Notes under the pieces: generated by a model | Told to the model about the DNA's origin: nothing | Databases searched by the model: none | What the model saw: only the letters and a program-made list of their open reading frames with translations | Position numbers and translations under genes: made by a program | In this document: positions 1 to 9,905 of the stretch, one piece after another | How positions within the stretch are numbered: position 1 is the stretch's first letter | Layout of the letters: each line of letters begins with the position of its first letter | Assembly: GCF_017220215.1 (NCBI RefSeq) | Contig: NZ_CP071129.1 | Coordinates: forward strand, 310,001 to 374,000 | Source of the DNA: Caballeronia sp. M1242 | Lineage (GTDB): Bacteria; Pseudomonadota; Gammaproteobacteria; Burkholderiales; Burkholderiaceae | Reading direction: 5' to 3' | DNA: 64,000 nucleotides

Positions 1-17
1 CGTACTGCGGAACAGGC

Positions 18-221
18 ATGGAAAGTTTAAGCATTTGGCACTGGCTCATCGTTATCTTCTTTTGCGTGGTGACCATCTACCCGTACGTGCGCATTGTGAA
101 GCGCACCGGACACTCCGGCTGGTGGGTGCTCACCGGACTGCTGCCTATCGTGAATTTCGTCATGCTATGGGTCTTCGCGTTTGCGCGCTGGCCGGCAATC
201 GAGAGCGATCGCCGGCCCTGA
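18..221 (+). CDS. Small two-helix membrane protein, function unknown
   Basis: The 67-residue product has two hydrophobic stretches, about residues 7-26 and 35-54, separated by a short basic loop (RIVKRTGHSG). It ends in a charged tail. This is the layout of a small inner-membrane protein with both ends on one side. A weak purine stretch (GGAAC) lies just before the ATG. The frame is open, fits the high-GC codon bias and does not overlap the convergent transporter gene that follows. I do not recognise a family. The loop and TMs loosely recall the DUF805-like small membrane proteins, but the protein is too short for a full DUF805 domain. No function is proposed. Confidence 0.6.
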   Translation: MESLSIWHWLIVIFFCVVTIYPYVRIVKRTGHSGWWVLTGLLPIVNFVMLWVFAFARWPAIESDRRP

Positions 222-230
222 GTTGCCGCA

Positions 231-1619
231 TCACTCCATCGCGTGCGCGCCGTTGATCGCGACGGCGTCGTGTCCTTGCGACGACGTTGCCGACCACCGC
301 AGCCATTGCGAACGCAGCAGGAATAGCGCGCCGAACGCGCCCGTCGCGAGCGCGCCGAACGTCGCGAAGCCCATCTGATAGCTGCCGGTGCTTTCCTTCG
401 CGATGCCCATGATGACCGGCAGGTAGAAGCCGCCGATGCCGCCCGCCGCGCCGACGATGCCCGACAGCAGCCCCGTCTTTCCCTTCCAGCGATGCGGCAC
501 GAGCTGGAACGTCGAGCCGTTGCCGAGCCCGAACGCGAGATACAGGCACACGAGCAAGCCGAGGCCGCCCGCGACCGGCGGCATCCAGATGGCGAACGCG
601 AAATCGGCGGCGGCGATGACCGCGAGCAGCACGAGCAACGCGCGCACGCCGGTCACGCGATCCGCGACATAGCCGCCGAACGGCCGCACGATCGCGCCGA
701 GAAACGCGAGCAGCGACATGAACAGCCCGGCTTCGAGCTTCGGCATTTGATAGAGCGATGTCAGCAGCAGCGTCACATACGAGGACATGCCGACGAAGCC
801 GCCGAACGTGATGCTGTAGATGAGCATGATGACCCACGTATCGCGTTCGCCCAGCACCGAACGATAGCGGCGCGGCAGCACCGCAATGGCGATGAGCGCG
901 CCGATCACCGGCAGCAGCAGGACGCCCGTGCGTCCCGCGCCGAACACGCCGCCATGCACGGCCAGCACGAGCACGACCAGGCTCACGAGCGTCACCGCGA
1001 AGCTGGCGAGCGCGCGCATCGTGCTGCCGGTTTTTTCGCCCGCATCCGACGCCCATGCGAACAGCGCGGCAGCCGTGATCGCGAGCAGCGGCAGCGCGGC
1101 GGCGGTCGATAGCTTCCAGCCGAAGGCATCGGCCAGATGCGGAAACAGGAAACCGTCGAGCACCGCGCCGATGTTGCCAGCGGCGGCGAGACCCAGCACG
1201 AGCCCTTGCACCTTCGGCGGATAGTTGCTGCCCGCCATCGGCAACGCGACCGCGAAGCTCGCGCCGCCCATGCCGAGAAACACGCCGAGCACGAGCAGGA
1301 GCGCATACGACGGCACGCCGGGAACGAGCGGCAGCACGACCGAGGGAATCGACGAGAGCAGCACGCCCATGAGCGCGACGCGGCGGCCATCGGTCGATTG
1401 ATACAGATTGCCGAGCGTCACGCGCATGATGGCGGCGGCCAGCACCGGCACCGCGACGAGAAAGCCCTGTTGCGCCGCCGACATCGTGATGTCGCGCCCG
1501 ATGAACGGCGCAAGCGGCCCGTACAACACCCAGACGGTGAAGCCAGTATCGAAGTAGAGAAAGCAGGCGAGAAGCGAGCGCCAGTTGCCGCTCTTGAGCG
1601 ATGCAATGAGATTGGACAT
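231..1619 (-). CDS. MFS transporter, nitrate/nitrite porter (NNP/NarK-like) family
   Basis: A 462-residue integral membrane protein with about twelve hydrophobic segments, the size of the major facilitator superfamily. Two features recall NNP transporters such as NarK: the N-terminal half reads FFDTGFTVW-like then GPLAPFIG, and a GGFVGMSSY segment begins the second half. The RVTLGNLY and RPFGGYVADR segments are MFS loop 2-3 and loop 8-9 type motifs. The likely role is anion uptake or efflux across the inner membrane. No nitrate or nitrite reductase gene is next to it, so the substrate is not fixed by context. The ATG at 1619 begins a clean hydrophobic N-terminus. The gene is divergent from the LysR regulator at 1898, which could control it. 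Confidence 0.8.
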   Translation of the reverse strand: MSNLIASLKSGNWRSLLACFLYFDTGFTVWVLYGPLAPFIGRDITMSAAQQGFLVAVPVLAAAIMRVTLGNLYQSTDGRRVALMGVLLSSIPSVVLPLVPGVPSYALLLVLGVFLGMGGASFAVALPMAGSNYPPKVQGLVLGLAAAGNIGAVLDGFLFPHLADAFGWKLSTAAALPLLAITAAALFAWASDAGEKTGSTMRALASFAVTLVSLVVLVLAVHGGVFGAGRTGVLLLPVIGALIAIAVLPRRYRSVLGERDTWVIMLIYSITFGGFVGMSSYVTLLLTSLYQMPKLEAGLFMSLLAFLGAIVRPFGGYVADRVTGVRALLVLLAVIAAADFAFAIWMPPVAGGLGLLVCLYLAFGLGNGSTFQLVPHRWKGKTGLLSGIVGAAGGIGGFYLPVIMGIAKESTGSYQMGFATFGALATGAFGALFLLRSQWLRWSATSSQGHDAVAINGAHAME

Positions 1620-1897
1620 GAGTGTTCCGGGTAGGCGCTGTCGCGCTTATGGCGTGGTGTTCACGGCGGCCCGGATTTTTGCAAGCATCATGCCAATTTG
1701 CGCCGATGCCGCGCGCCTCAATGCGGGCGCGGCTCGGCACGCGCAAAACAAGCTAACGCGCCAAGACTGAAGCCGCACCTCGCCCGTGCGGCATGCGTGC
1801 GCATGGTGCGGCAGGCCTCGGGTTGAATCATCGGACGCGCCCGCGCCCGCTAAAATGCCTGCTTCCCGCATCCGGCGCGGCACGGCGCGACTCCAGC

Positions 1898-2869
1898 ATG
1901 GAACTCAAATGGCTCGAAGACTTCGTTTCGCTCGCGGAGACGCGCAGCTTCAGCCGCTCGGCCGAGCTTCGCCATATCACGCAGCCTGCGTTCTCGCGGC
2001 GCATCCAGGCGCTCGAAGCGTGGCTCGGCACTGAACTGATCGACCGTTCCGTCTATCCGACGCGGCTCACGCAAGCCGGGCAGGTGTTCTACGAGCAGGC
2101 GCTCGCGATGCTCTCGCAATTCCACGAAGCGCGCACGCTGTTGCGCGGGCAGGGCGGCGCGCCGGCGGCGACCATCGAATTCGCGGTGCCGCACACGCTC
2201 TCGCTCACCTACTTTCCGCGCTGGCTGCAACATATCGAGGCGCGGCTCGGACGCATCCGCACGCGGCTGCGCGCGCTCAACGTGCACGACGCGGTGCTCT
2301 CGCTCGTCGAAGGCGGCTGCGATCTCGTGATGGGTTATCACCATCCGAGCCATCCGGTCGCGCTCGATCCCGCCCGGTACGACATGCTGACGCTCGGCCT
2401 CGAACCGATCAGCCCGTTCTCCGCGCCGAACAAGGCGGGACGCGCGCGCTACACGTTGCCCGCCAGCGCCGATGCGCCCGTGCCGTATCTCTCGTACACG
2501 CCCAACGCTTACCTCGGTCGCATGACCGAGGTGATCATCGCGACGGCGCCCGCGCGTCTGCATCTGGACAAAGTGTATGAAACGGATATGGCGGAAGGTC
2601 TCAAGGCGATGGCGCTCGCGGGACACGGCGTCGCGTTCCTGCCGCATAGCGCAGTAGAAGATGCGGTCGAGGAAGGCCGGCTCATCCGGCTCGACCGGGG
2701 AACGCGGGGCACGCCCGCCGGTCAGTTCACGTTGACGATGGAAATTCGCCTCTATCGCGACAAGATGGCTTCGCAAGGCGACGATCCGCGCCAGGCGCTC
2801 GTCCGTGCGCTATGGGACGCAGTCGGTGAAGAACTGCTGAAGGCATCGGCGGAAACGCCCGCCGCGTAA
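1898..2869 (+). CDS. LysR-family transcriptional regulator, HypT/YjiE-like
   Basis: The ATG at 1898 gives a 323-residue protein that begins directly with the LysR winged helix-turn-helix (MELKWLEDFVSLAETRSFSR, then ITQPAFSRRIQALE). The open frame extends further upstream, but that part is not LysR-like and is not used. The N-terminus is close to E. coli HypT (YjiE), whose start reads similarly around GLKWLEDF and which responds to hypochlorite in E. coli. The rest is a periplasmic-binding-protein-like effector domain. It lies divergent from the MFS gene and 109 bp before gdhA, so either neighbour may be a target. The HypT-like assignment is from recall of the family. The ligand is unknown. 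Confidence 0.82.
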   Translation: MELKWLEDFVSLAETRSFSRSAELRHITQPAFSRRIQALEAWLGTELIDRSVYPTRLTQAGQVFYEQALAMLSQFHEARTLLRGQGGAPAATIEFAVPHTLSLTYFPRWLQHIEARLGRIRTRLRALNVHDAVLSLVEGGCDLVMGYHHPSHPVALDPARYDMLTLGLEPISPFSAPNKAGRARYTLPASADAPVPYLSYTPNAYLGRMTEVIIATAPARLHLDKVYETDMAEGLKAMALAGHGVAFLPHSAVEDAVEEGRLIRLDRGTRGTPAGQFTLTMEIRLYRDKMASQGDDPRQALVRALWDAVGEELLKASAETPAA

Positions 2870-2910
2870 TGCTTCCGGAGGTTATGCAAGAAACGCATGA
2901 TCGGATAAGG

Positions 2911-2941
2911 AAACGGCATTGGATTTGGAAACGCCGTTTTT
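2911..2941 (+). terminator. Possible intrinsic terminator after the LysR gene
   Basis: AAACGGC at 2911-2917 pairs with GCCGTTT at 2933-2939, followed by a short T run. The stem is only 7 bp with a 15-nt loop, so it may be weak. It lies between the LysR stop and gdhA. Confidence 0.45.
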
Positions 2942-2978
2942 CGACAATTGACGTATTCCACAAACCGCTGGAGCATCA

Positions 2979-4271
2979 ATGTCCTCTCCGAAGCTTGACC
3001 ATGCCATTCCCTCGTATCTGCACGCCGACGATCTCGGCCCGTGGGGGAACTATCTGCGGCAGGTCGATCGCGTGGCGCCGTACCTCGGCTCTCTCTCGCG
3101 CTGGCTCGAAACCCTCAAGCGTCCGAAGCGCATTCTGATCGTCGATTGCCCGATCGAGCTGGATAACGGCACGGTCGCGCACTTCGAAGGCTATCGCGTG
3201 CAGCACAACACGTCGCGCGGTCCCGGCAAGGGCGGCGTGCGGTATCACCAGGACGTGACGCTTTCCGAAGTCATGGCGCTGTCCGCGTGGATGTCGGTGA
3301 AGAACGCGGCGGTGAACGTGCCGTACGGCGGCGCGAAGGGCGGCATCCGCGTCGATCCGCGCACGCTCTCGCGCGGCGAGCTGGAGCGCGTGACGCGCCG
3401 CTACACGAGCGAAATCGGCATCATCATCGGGCCGAATACGGACATTCCCGCGCCGGACGTGAACACGAACGAGCAGATCATGGCGTGGATGATGGACACC
3501 TACTCCATGAACCAGGGCCAAACGGCAACGGGCGTCGTGACCGGCAAGCCGATCTCGCTCGGCGGCTCGCTCGGCCGCAAGGAAGCGACGGGGCGCGGCG
3601 TGTTCGTCGTCGGCACGGAAGCGGCGCGGCGCGTCGGGCTGGAGATCGAAGGCGCGCGCATCGCGGTGCAGGGCTTCGGCAACGTCGGCGGCATCGCGGC
3701 GCGTCTTTTCGAAGAAGCGGGCGCGCGCGTGATCGCGGTGCAGGATCACACCGGCACGCTGTATAACTCGAAGGGCATCAATACGGTGGCGCTCGCCGAG
3801 CACGTCGCGCAAAACGGCGGTGTCGGCGGTTTCGCGGGCGCGGACCCCGTGTCGAAGGACGAGTTCTGGACCATCGAAAGCGACATCCTGATCCCGGCCG
3901 CGCTCGAAGGGCAGATTACCGAGCAGAACGCGCCGAAGATCAAGACGAAGATCATCGTCGAAGGCGCGAACGGACCAACCACGACCGCAGCCGACGACAT
4001 CCTCCACGACAAGGGCGTGCTCGTCATTCCGGACGTGGTGGCGAACGCCGGCGGCGTGACCGTTTCCTACTTCGAGTGGGTGCAGGACTTCTCGAGCTTC
4101 TTCTGGACCGAAGACGAGATCAACCAGCGCCTCGAGCGCGTGATGCGCGAAGCGTTCGCCGCAGTGTGGCAAGTGGCGAGCGAGCAGCAGGTTTCGGTGC
4201 GCACGGCGGCGTTCATCGTCGCGTGTACGCGCATTTTGATGGCGCGCGAAATGCGCGGCCTGTACCCCTGA
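2979..4271 (+). CDS. gdhA: Glutamate dehydrogenase (NAD-dependent type, Glu/Leu/Phe/Val dehydrogenase family)
   Basis: A 430-residue protein catalysing reversible oxidative deamination of glutamate to 2-oxoglutarate and ammonia. The N-terminal substrate domain holds [10 protein letters not shown] (about residues 81-90) and PYGGAKGGI (about 115-123), whose Lys120 is the catalytic lysine of the family. The Rossmann domain has GFGNVGG at about 232-238. The length and the [15 protein letters not shown] segment fit the short hexameric type often annotated NAD-specific in Burkholderia. The cofactor preference is inferred, not visible. A strong terminator follows, so the gene looks monocistronic. 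Its neighbour downstream is the glutamate/aspartate importer, giving a local glutamate-use block. Confidence 0.92.
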   Translation: MSSPKLDHAIPSYLHADDLGPWGNYLRQVDRVAPYLGSLSRWLETLKRPKRILIVDCPIELDNGTVAHFEGYRVQHNTSRGPGKGGVRYHQDVTLSEVMALSAWMSVKNAAVNVPYGGAKGGIRVDPRTLSRGELERVTRRYTSEIGIIIGPNTDIPAPDVNTNEQIMAWMMDTYSMNQGQTATGVVTGKPISLGGSLGRKEATGRGVFVVGTEAARRVGLEIEGARIAVQGFGNVGGIAARLFEEAGARVIAVQDHTGTLYNSKGINTVALAEHVAQNGGVGGFAGADPVSKDEFWTIESDILIPAALEGQITEQNAPKIKTKIIVEGANGPTTTAADDILHDKGVLVIPDVVANAGGVTVSYFEWVQDFSSFFWTEDEINQRLERVMREAFAAVWQVASEQQVSVRTAAFIVACTRILMAREMRGLYP

Positions 4272-4340
4272 TCGCATGCAAAAGCGCGTTCATCGTAAGC
4301 GCGGCGAGGCGCGGCGTTGCAGCCGCGCCACCTCCCCATG

Positions 4341-4379
4341 AAAGTGGCGGCGTTCCCTTGGAACGCCGCCACTTTTTTT
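4341..4379 (+). terminator. Strong intrinsic terminator of gdhA
   Basis: A perfect 16-bp stem (4341-4356 with 4360-4375, loop CTT) is followed by a T run. It separates gdhA from the gltI operon. Confidence 0.9.
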
Positions 4380-4532
4380 ATCAAATTCGCGTAATATGCG
4401 CGCCTACGCGGAGTTGCACTCGGTTGCACCGGCCCGTCTCTAAAATGCGACGAACTCCGGTTAACGATCATTCTTTCAGAATTATTACCCTGCTAAACTT
4501 GGCCCGGTTTTTCGCCACAGGAGATCGAACAC

Positions 4533-5426
4533 ATGAAGGTTAAAAAGGCTGCGCTGCTCGTCGCCGCGCTGGGAATTTTCGCCACGGGCGCCTACGCCCA
4601 GGACGCGGGCACGCTCAAGAAAATCAAGGATACGGGTGTCATCTCGCTGGGGCATCGCGAATCGTCCATTCCGTTCTCGTACTATGACGACAAGCAGAAT
4701 GTCGTCGGCTATTCGAACGAGTTCGCGCTGAAGGTCGTCGAGGCGGTCAAGCAGAAGCTCAATATGCCGAACCTGAAGGTGAAGCTGACGCCGGTGACGT
4801 CGCAGAACCGCATTCCGCTCGTGCAGAACGGCACCGTCGATATCGAATGCGGCTCGACCACGAACAACGCCGAGCGCCAGCAGCAAGCGGCTTTCTCGAA
4901 CACGATTTTCGTGATCGGCACGCGTCTCATGACCAAGAAGGATTCCGGCGTAAAGGACTGGGCCGACCTGAAGGGCAAGACCGTCGTGACGACTGCCGGC
5001 ACCACGTCCGAGCGCCTGCTTCGCAAGATGAATCAGGAAAAGAACATGGGCATGAACATCATCAGCGCGAAGGACCACGGCGAGTCGTTCCTGACGCTGT
5101 CGACGGGCCGCGCGGTCGCGTTCATGATGGACGATGCGCTGCTCGCCGGCGAGCGCGCGAAGTCGAACAATCCGGGCGATTTCGTGATCGTCGGCGCGCC
5201 GCAATCGCATGAAGCGTACGGCTGCATGATGCGCAAGAACGACCCCGAGTTCAAGAAAGTGGTCGACGACGCGATCGCGAAGGTCGAGACGTCGGGCGAA
5301 GCTGACAAGATCTACAAGAAGTGGTTCGAAAGCCCGATTCCTCCGAAGGGGCTCAACCTGAACTTCCCGGAAAGCGAAGACATGAAGGCTCTGTTCAAGA
5401 GCCCGAATGACAAGGCAATCGACTAA
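4533..5426 (+). CDS. gltI: Glutamate/aspartate ABC transporter, periplasmic binding protein
   Basis: A 297-residue solute-binding protein. The signal peptide is clear: basic MKVKK, a hydrophobic core, and probable cleavage after GAYA before QDAG. The mature part has family 3 binding-protein features, including the DTGVISLGHRESSIPFSY start, a DIECGSTTNN segment and a TVVTTAGTTSE hinge region. The protein captures glutamate/aspartate in the periplasm and delivers it to GltJK. The next three genes are the two permeases and the ATPase, in the E. coli gltIJKL order. An extended -10-like TGCTAAACT at 4491-4499 may be the operon promoter, without a convincing -35. Confidence 0.93.
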   Translation: MKVKKAALLVAALGIFATGAYAQDAGTLKKIKDTGVISLGHRESSIPFSYYDDKQNVVGYSNEFALKVVEAVKQKLNMPNLKVKLTPVTSQNRIPLVQNGTVDIECGSTTNNAERQQQAAFSNTIFVIGTRLMTKKDSGVKDWADLKGKTVVTTAGTTSERLLRKMNQEKNMGMNIISAKDHGESFLTLSTGRAVAFMMDDALLAGERAKSNNPGDFVIVGAPQSHEAYGCMMRKNDPEFKKVVDDAIAKVETSGEADKIYKKWFESPIPPKGLNLNFPESEDMKALFKSPNDKAID

Positions 5427-5451
5427 CCGGTTCGGGTAAAGAACGAACGAG

Positions 5452-5482
5452 ACGGAAGGAGCCTTGCTTCTTCCGTTTCTTT
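5452..5482 (+). terminator. Hairpin between gltI and gltJ, possible attenuator
   Basis: ACGGAAG at 5452-5458 pairs with CTTCCGT at 5470-5476 and is followed by TTCTTTTT. It sits in the 69-bp gap between the binding-protein gene and the first permease. In ABC operons such a hairpin can stabilise the upstream message or end part of the transcription. That role is an inference here. Confidence 0.55.
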
Positions 5483-5495
5483 TTGGAGTGAGTCC

Positions 5496-6236
5496 ATGTC
5501 TTATCACTGGAACTGGGGCGTTCTGCTGAGTCCGGTTTCCACCGGCGAGCCCACCACGTATCTCGGCTGGCTGATTTCAGGCTTCTGGGTGACGATTACC
5601 GTGTCGCTCGCGGCCTGGGTCATCGCGCTCGTGGTCGGTTCGTTGTTCGGCATCTTGCGCACGGTCCCGAATCGCACGCTGGCCGGCATCGGCACGGTGT
5701 ATGTCGCGATCTTCCGCAATATTCCGCTGATCGTGCAGTTCTTCATCTGGTATCTCGTGATACCGGAGCTGCTGCCTGCTTCCATCGGCAACTGGTTCAA
5801 GCAACTGCCGCCTTCCGCGCAGTTCTTTTCGTCGTCGATCATCTGTCTCGGGCTTTTCACCGGCGCGCGCGTGTGCGAACAGGTGCGCTCGGGCATCAAC
5901 GCGTTGCCGCGCGGACAGCGCAACGCCGGCCTCGCGATGGGCTTCACGCAATGGCAGACGTATCGCTACGTGCTGATGCCGGTGGCGTATCGCATCATCG
6001 TGCCGCCGCTCACGTCGGAATTTCTGAACGTGTTCAAGAATTCGGCGGTGGCCTCGACCATCGGTCTGCTCGATCTGTCGGCGCAGGCGCGTCAGCTCGT
6101 GGACTACACGGCGCAGACCTATGAATCGTTTATCGCGGTGACGCTCGCGTACATGCTCATCAACCTCATCGTGATGCTGCTGATGCGCTGGATCGAAGCG
6201 AAAACGCGGCTGCCTGGCTACATCGGAGGCAAGTAA
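5496..6236 (+). CDS. gltJ: Glutamate/aspartate ABC transporter permease GltJ
   Basis: A 246-residue inner-membrane permease of the HisMQ-type polar amino acid family. Several hydrophobic segments are visible. The EAA-type cytoplasmic loop runs around [20 protein letters not shown], followed by [17 protein letters not shown], which is the contact site for the ATPase. GGAG lies 9 bases before the ATG at 5496. Its stop codon overlaps the gltK start by one base (TAATG), pointing to coupled translation with the second permease. Confidence 0.92.
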   Translation: MSYHWNWGVLLSPVSTGEPTTYLGWLISGFWVTITVSLAAWVIALVVGSLFGILRTVPNRTLAGIGTVYVAIFRNIPLIVQFFIWYLVIPELLPASIGNWFKQLPPSAQFFSSSIICLGLFTGARVCEQVRSGINALPRGQRNAGLAMGFTQWQTYRYVLMPVAYRIIVPPLTSEFLNVFKNSAVASTIGLLDLSAQARQLVDYTAQTYESFIAVTLAYMLINLIVMLLMRWIEAKTRLPGYIGGK

Positions 6237-6913
6237 TGCATCAGTTCAACTGGAGTGGCGTCATCGGCTCGCTGCCTACGCTGTGGACGGGCGCCATCAT
6301 CACGCTGCAGATCACGCTGCTCGCCATCGTGATCGGCATCGTGTGGGGGACGGTCATCGCGCTGTTCCGCCTCTCGGGCATCAAGCCGCTGCAATGGTTC
6401 GCGGGCGCCTACGTCACGCTGTTCCGCTCCATCCCGCTCGTGATGGTGCTGCTGTGGTTCTTCCTGATCGTGCCGCAGGTGCTGCAGAACGTGCTCGGGC
6501 TGTCGGCGGATATCGACATTCGCCTCGCCTCGGCGATGGTCGCGTTTTCGCTGTTCGAAGCCGCGTACTATTCGGAAATCATCCGCGCCGGCATTCAGGC
6601 GGTGCCGCGCGGGCAGGTCAACGCGGCGTTCGCGCTCGGCATGACCTACGGCCAGGCGATGAAGCTCGTCGTGCTGCCGCAGGCCTTCCGCGCGATGGTG
6701 CCGCTTCTGCTCACGCAGGCGATCGTGCTCTTTCAGGACACGTCGCTCGTCTACGTGATCAGTCTCGCGGACTTCTTCCGCACGGCGACGAACATCGGCG
6801 ACCGCGACGGCACGACCGTCGAAATGGTGCTGTTCGCCGGGGCATGTTATTTCGTGGTGTGCGTGGTGGCGTCGGCGCTCGTCAAAAGTCTTCAGAAAAA
6901 GGTCGCAAGATGA
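6236..6913 (+). CDS. gltK: Glutamate/aspartate ABC transporter permease GltK
   Basis: A 225-residue permease that forms the transmembrane channel with GltJ. The EAA loop lies around [20 protein letters not shown], followed by [18 protein letters not shown]. About five hydrophobic segments are visible, starting from the N-terminal stretch after MHQFNWSG. It overlaps gltJ by one base and gltL by four (ATGA), so the three genes are translated as a tight unit. Confidence 0.92.
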   Translation: MHQFNWSGVIGSLPTLWTGAIITLQITLLAIVIGIVWGTVIALFRLSGIKPLQWFAGAYVTLFRSIPLVMVLLWFFLIVPQVLQNVLGLSADIDIRLASAMVAFSLFEAAYYSEIIRAGIQAVPRGQVNAAFALGMTYGQAMKLVVLPQAFRAMVPLLLTQAIVLFQDTSLVYVISLADFFRTATNIGDRDGTTVEMVLFAGACYFVVCVVASALVKSLQKKVAR

Positions 6914-7635
6914 TCTCTATCAAGAATGTTTCGAAGTGGTACGGGCAGTTTCAGGTGCTCACCGACTGCACGACCGAAGTGAAGAAGGGCGAAGTGGTCG
7001 TCGTCTGCGGGCCGTCGGGGTCGGGCAAGTCGACGCTCATCAAGACCGTCAACGGCCTGGAGCCGTTCCAGAAGGGCGAAATCACCATCAACGGGCAGTC
7101 GCTCACGGACAAGAAGACGAATCTGTCGAAGCTGCGCTCGAAGGTCGGCATGGTGTTCCAGCACTTCGAGCTCTTTCCGCATCTGTCGATCGTGCAGAAC
7201 CTGACGCTCGCGCAGATCAAGGTGCTCGGCCGCTCGAACGACGAAGCGACGCAGAAGGGGCTGAAGCTGCTCGATCGCGTCGGCTTGCGCGCGCATGCGG
7301 ACAAGTATCCCGGCCAGTTGTCGGGCGGTCAGCAGCAGCGCGTGGCGATTGCGCGCGCGCTTTCGATGGACCCGATCGCGATGCTCTTCGACGAGCCGAC
7401 TTCCGCGCTCGATCCGGAGATGATTAACGAAGTGCTCGACGTGATGGTGGAGCTCGCGCAGGAAGGCATGACCATGATGTGCGTGACGCACGAGATGGGC
7501 TTCGCGAAGAAGGTCGCGCATCGCGTAATCTTCATGGACAAGGGCTTGATCGTGGAGGACGACCAGAAGGACGCGTTCTTTGCAAATCCGAAGTCGGACC
7601 GCGCGAAGGACTTCCTCGCGAAGATTCTGCACTGA
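6910..7635 (+). CDS. gltL: Glutamate/aspartate ABC transporter ATPase GltL
   Basis: A 241-residue ABC ATPase. Walker [10 protein letters not shown] is at about residues 34-42, the signature LSGGQQQR at about 136-143, and Walker [14 protein letters not shown] follows at about 157-169. The H-loop region reads [11 protein letters not shown]. It energises GltJK for import of glutamate and aspartate. The ATG at 6910 overlaps the gltK stop. The frame is open far upstream, inside gltK, but ABC homology begins at [12 protein letters not shown], so this start is preferred. A strong terminator ends the operon. Confidence 0.94.
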   Translation: MISIKNVSKWYGQFQVLTDCTTEVKKGEVVVVCGPSGSGKSTLIKTVNGLEPFQKGEITINGQSLTDKKTNLSKLRSKVGMVFQHFELFPHLSIVQNLTLAQIKVLGRSNDEATQKGLKLLDRVGLRAHADKYPGQLSGGQQQRVAIARALSMDPIAMLFDEPTSALDPEMINEVLDVMVELAQEGMTMMCVTHEMGFAKKVAHRVIFMDKGLIVEDDQKDAFFANPKSDRAKDFLAKILH

Positions 7636-7655
7636 GCTTTCGCAACGCTACAAAG

Positions 7656-7693
7656 AAACGCGGCGCTTCTGGGAGGAAGCGCCGCGTTTTTTT
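7656..7693. terminator. Intrinsic terminator, probably two-way, between gltL and the amidotransferase gene
   Basis: A 14-bp stem, AAACGCGGCGCTTC at 7656-7669 with its complement at 7675-7688, is followed by a T run on the plus strand and preceded by A residues that serve the minus strand. It lies at a convergent junction and touches the stop of the minus-strand gene at 7692. Confidence 0.88.
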
Positions 7694-8594
7694 ATTCGAT
7701 GCCCAGTTCCGACTCGACTGCCGCCGTCGTGCGGATTTCGTCGATTTTCAGCGCGGACCCGACGCAAGCCTTCGCGAGCGGTTCGGCCGCCTTCTTCGCG
7801 ACTGCCTCGGGCACCGGAATGTTCAGCGTCCGCGCGAGCGCGCCTTGCTGGAACATCGCGAGATCACCAGGAGCGAAGCGCGTCCAGACTTCGTTATCGG
7901 TGAGCGGCGAAGTCGCGATCACGGCGACGCGATCTTCCGGCGTTGTGTACTTCGCGAAGTCGATCGACATGTCCGCGTCGATCAAATGCGCGGTCGAAAA
8001 CGGCCAGCTGCGCACGAGGTAGTAGAGATGCGTGGAGCAGTGCGAAAACAGCGCCTGCCCGTTCGACATCAGAAAGTTGAACACGCCGTACTGCGTGATC
8101 TCGCGCGTGAGCGTGGCGAGCGCCTCGAAGAGTTCGTCGAGCGGCGGCTGCGAGCACGGAAACGCGGTGCGCAAGCCTTGCAGCAGCGCGCAAAACGCGA
8201 GTTCGCTGTCGGTAGTGCCGACCGGCTGATAGACGCCAGTGAGTTGCGGCGCGTGGCCGTTCAGATCGCCGTTATGCGCGAAGATCCAGTGCCGGCCCCA
8301 CAACTCGCGCATGAACGGGTGGCAGTTCTCCAGAAGGATATGCCCTTGCGTCGCCTTGCGAATATGCGCGATGGTGTTCTTCGACTTGATCGGATACCGC
8401 TTGACCATCTCGGCGAGCGGCGAACTCGCCGACGACTGATGATCGATGAAGAGCCGGCACGCTTTGTCCTCGAAGAAAGCGATGCCCCAGCCATCCGCGT
8501 GATGATCGGTCATTCCGCCGCGCGCCGCGAAACCGGTGAACGAGAACGTCACGTCGGTCGGTTCGGCGCAATTCATTCCGAGAAGTTGGCACAT
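7692..8594 (-). CDS. Class II glutamine amidotransferase, YafJ-like
   Basis: A 300-residue Ntn-type amidotransferase. The N-terminal MCQLLGMN places Cys2 as the nucleophile after loss of Met1. Other family marks are DGWGIAFFE, the AHIRKATQG segment and FAHNGDLNG. It should release ammonia from glutamine, but the acceptor substrate of YafJ-type proteins is not established and nothing here reveals it. The gene is convergent with gltL, a glutamate importer, which is suggestive only. It is divergent from pyrC with about 217 bp between them. Confidence 0.85.
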   Translation of the reverse strand: MCQLLGMNCAEPTDVTFSFTGFAARGGMTDHHADGWGIAFFEDKACRLFIDHQSSASSPLAEMVKRYPIKSKNTIAHIRKATQGHILLENCHPFMRELWGRHWIFAHNGDLNGHAPQLTGVYQPVGTTDSELAFCALLQGLRTAFPCSQPPLDELFEALATLTREITQYGVFNFLMSNGQALFSHCSTHLYYLVRSWPFSTAHLIDADMSIDFAKYTTPEDRVAVIATSPLTDNEVWTRFAPGDLAMFQQGALARTLNIPVPEAVAKKAAEPLAKACVGSALKIDEIRTTAAVESELGIE

Positions 8595-8811
8595 GTTGCT
8601 CGATGCGGCGGGCCGAAGCCCTGAAGTCGGGTTGTTACAATACGTCCGACAAGCATATCACCGGGGCATTCCCGAAAAAATCGAAGGCCGTCCCCGGTTG
8701 GCGGCCCGTTGTGGAATTTCCACGGCGATTTTTTCCGGCCGTGCGCTTCTCGGCTGCGCAATTCCTTGCTTGCGGTTCGCTTTCTCTTAACGTCCTTGCC
8801 GTCATCACGCC

Positions 8812-9894
8812 ATGTCCGCTACTTCCGCATCGCCCGATTCGCCTACGACCCTGACCCTGGCGCGCCCCGACGACTGGCACTTGCACGTGCGCGATGGCGC
8901 GACGCTCGCCGCGGTGCTTCCGCATACCGCGCGCCAGTTCGGCCGGGCGATCATCATGCCGAATCTGAAGCCGCCGGTGACGACGACCGAAATGGCCGCT
9001 GCTTACCGCGAGCGAATTCTGGCGGCATTGCCGAAGGAGGGCGCGGGCGCGCGCTTCGAGCCGCTGATGACGCTCTATCTGACCGACAACACGCCGCCCG
9101 ACGAGATCCGCCGCGCGAAAGACAGCGGCTTCGTGCACGGCGTGAAGCTGTACCCGGCCGGCGCGACGACGAATTCCGACGCGGGCGTGACGGATCTGCT
9201 CGGCAAGTGCGCGAAAACGCTCGAAGCGATGCAGGAAGTCGGCATGCCGCTCTTGACGCACGGCGAGGTGACGGATAGCGACATCGACGTGTTCGATCGC
9301 GAGAAAGTGTTCATCGACCGCGTGATGACGCCGCTGCGCCGCGATTTCCCCGCGCTCAAGGTCGTCTTCGAGCACATCACGACAAAAGACGCCGCCGACT
9401 ACGTGCGCGACGCGCAAGGCACGATCGGCGCGACGATCACCGCGCATCACCTGCTGTACAACCGCAACGCGATGCTCGTCGGCGGCATCCGCCCGCACTA
9501 TTACTGCTTGCCTGTGATCAAGCGCGAGACGCATCGCGTGGCGTTGGTCGAGGCGGCGACGTCCGGCAATCCGCGCTTTTTCCTCGGCACGGACAGCGCG
9601 CCGCATCCGAAGGGGCTGAAGGAGCATGCGTGCGGCTGCGCGGGCTGCTACACGGCGCTGCACGCGCTGGAACTCTATGCCGAAGCCTTCGACAAGGCCG
9701 GCGCGCTCGACAAGCTCGAAGGCTTCGCCAGTTTCCACGGCGCGGATTTCTACGGCCTGCCGCGCAGCGCGGAGACGGTGACGCTCGAGCGCGCGTCCTG
9801 GACGCTGCCCGCCGAGTTCGCCGCGGGCGATTCGCAGATCGTCCCGTTGCGCGGCGGCGAGTCGATCGGCTGGCGGTTCGTGGAATCCGCCTGA
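8812..9894 (+). CDS. pyrC: Dihydroorotase, class II
   Basis: A 360-residue zinc amidohydrolase that closes carbamoyl-aspartate to dihydroorotate in pyrimidine synthesis. Metal ligands are visible as WHLHVRDG (His23, His25), and the lysine to be carboxylated lies in [10 protein letters not shown] (Lys112). Later ligands lie in [11 protein letters not shown] and in [11 protein letters not shown], and the catalytic Asp lies in [10 protein letters not shown]. The length matches E. coli PyrC (about 348) with a short N-terminal extension. The start is the ATG at 8812. The next gene begins 12 bp after the stop and is probably co-transcribed. Confidence 0.95.
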   Translation: MSATSASPDSPTTLTLARPDDWHLHVRDGATLAAVLPHTARQFGRAIIMPNLKPPVTTTEMAAAYRERILAALPKEGAGARFEPLMTLYLTDNTPPDEIRRAKDSGFVHGVKLYPAGATTNSDAGVTDLLGKCAKTLEAMQEVGMPLLTHGEVTDSDIDVFDREKVFIDRVMTPLRRDFPALKVVFEHITTKDAADYVRDAQGTIGATITAHHLLYNRNAMLVGGIRPHYYCLPVIKRETHRVALVEAATSGNPRFFLGTDSAPHPKGLKEHACGCAGCYTALHALELYAEAFDKAGALDKLEGFASFHGADFYGLPRSAETVTLERASWTLPAEFAAGDSQIVPLRGGESIGWRFVESA

Positions 9895-9905
9895 CGGTAG
9901 CCGCA

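Noticed and set aside
231..1619. A nitrate assimilation locus
   Set aside because: The transporter looks like the NNP family, but no nitrate or nitrite reductase or nitrate sensor gene accompanies it.
160..1746. A 528-codon minus-strand frame over the MFS gene
   Set aside because: It overlaps the real transporter in another frame and is composed of Arg/Ala/His runs.
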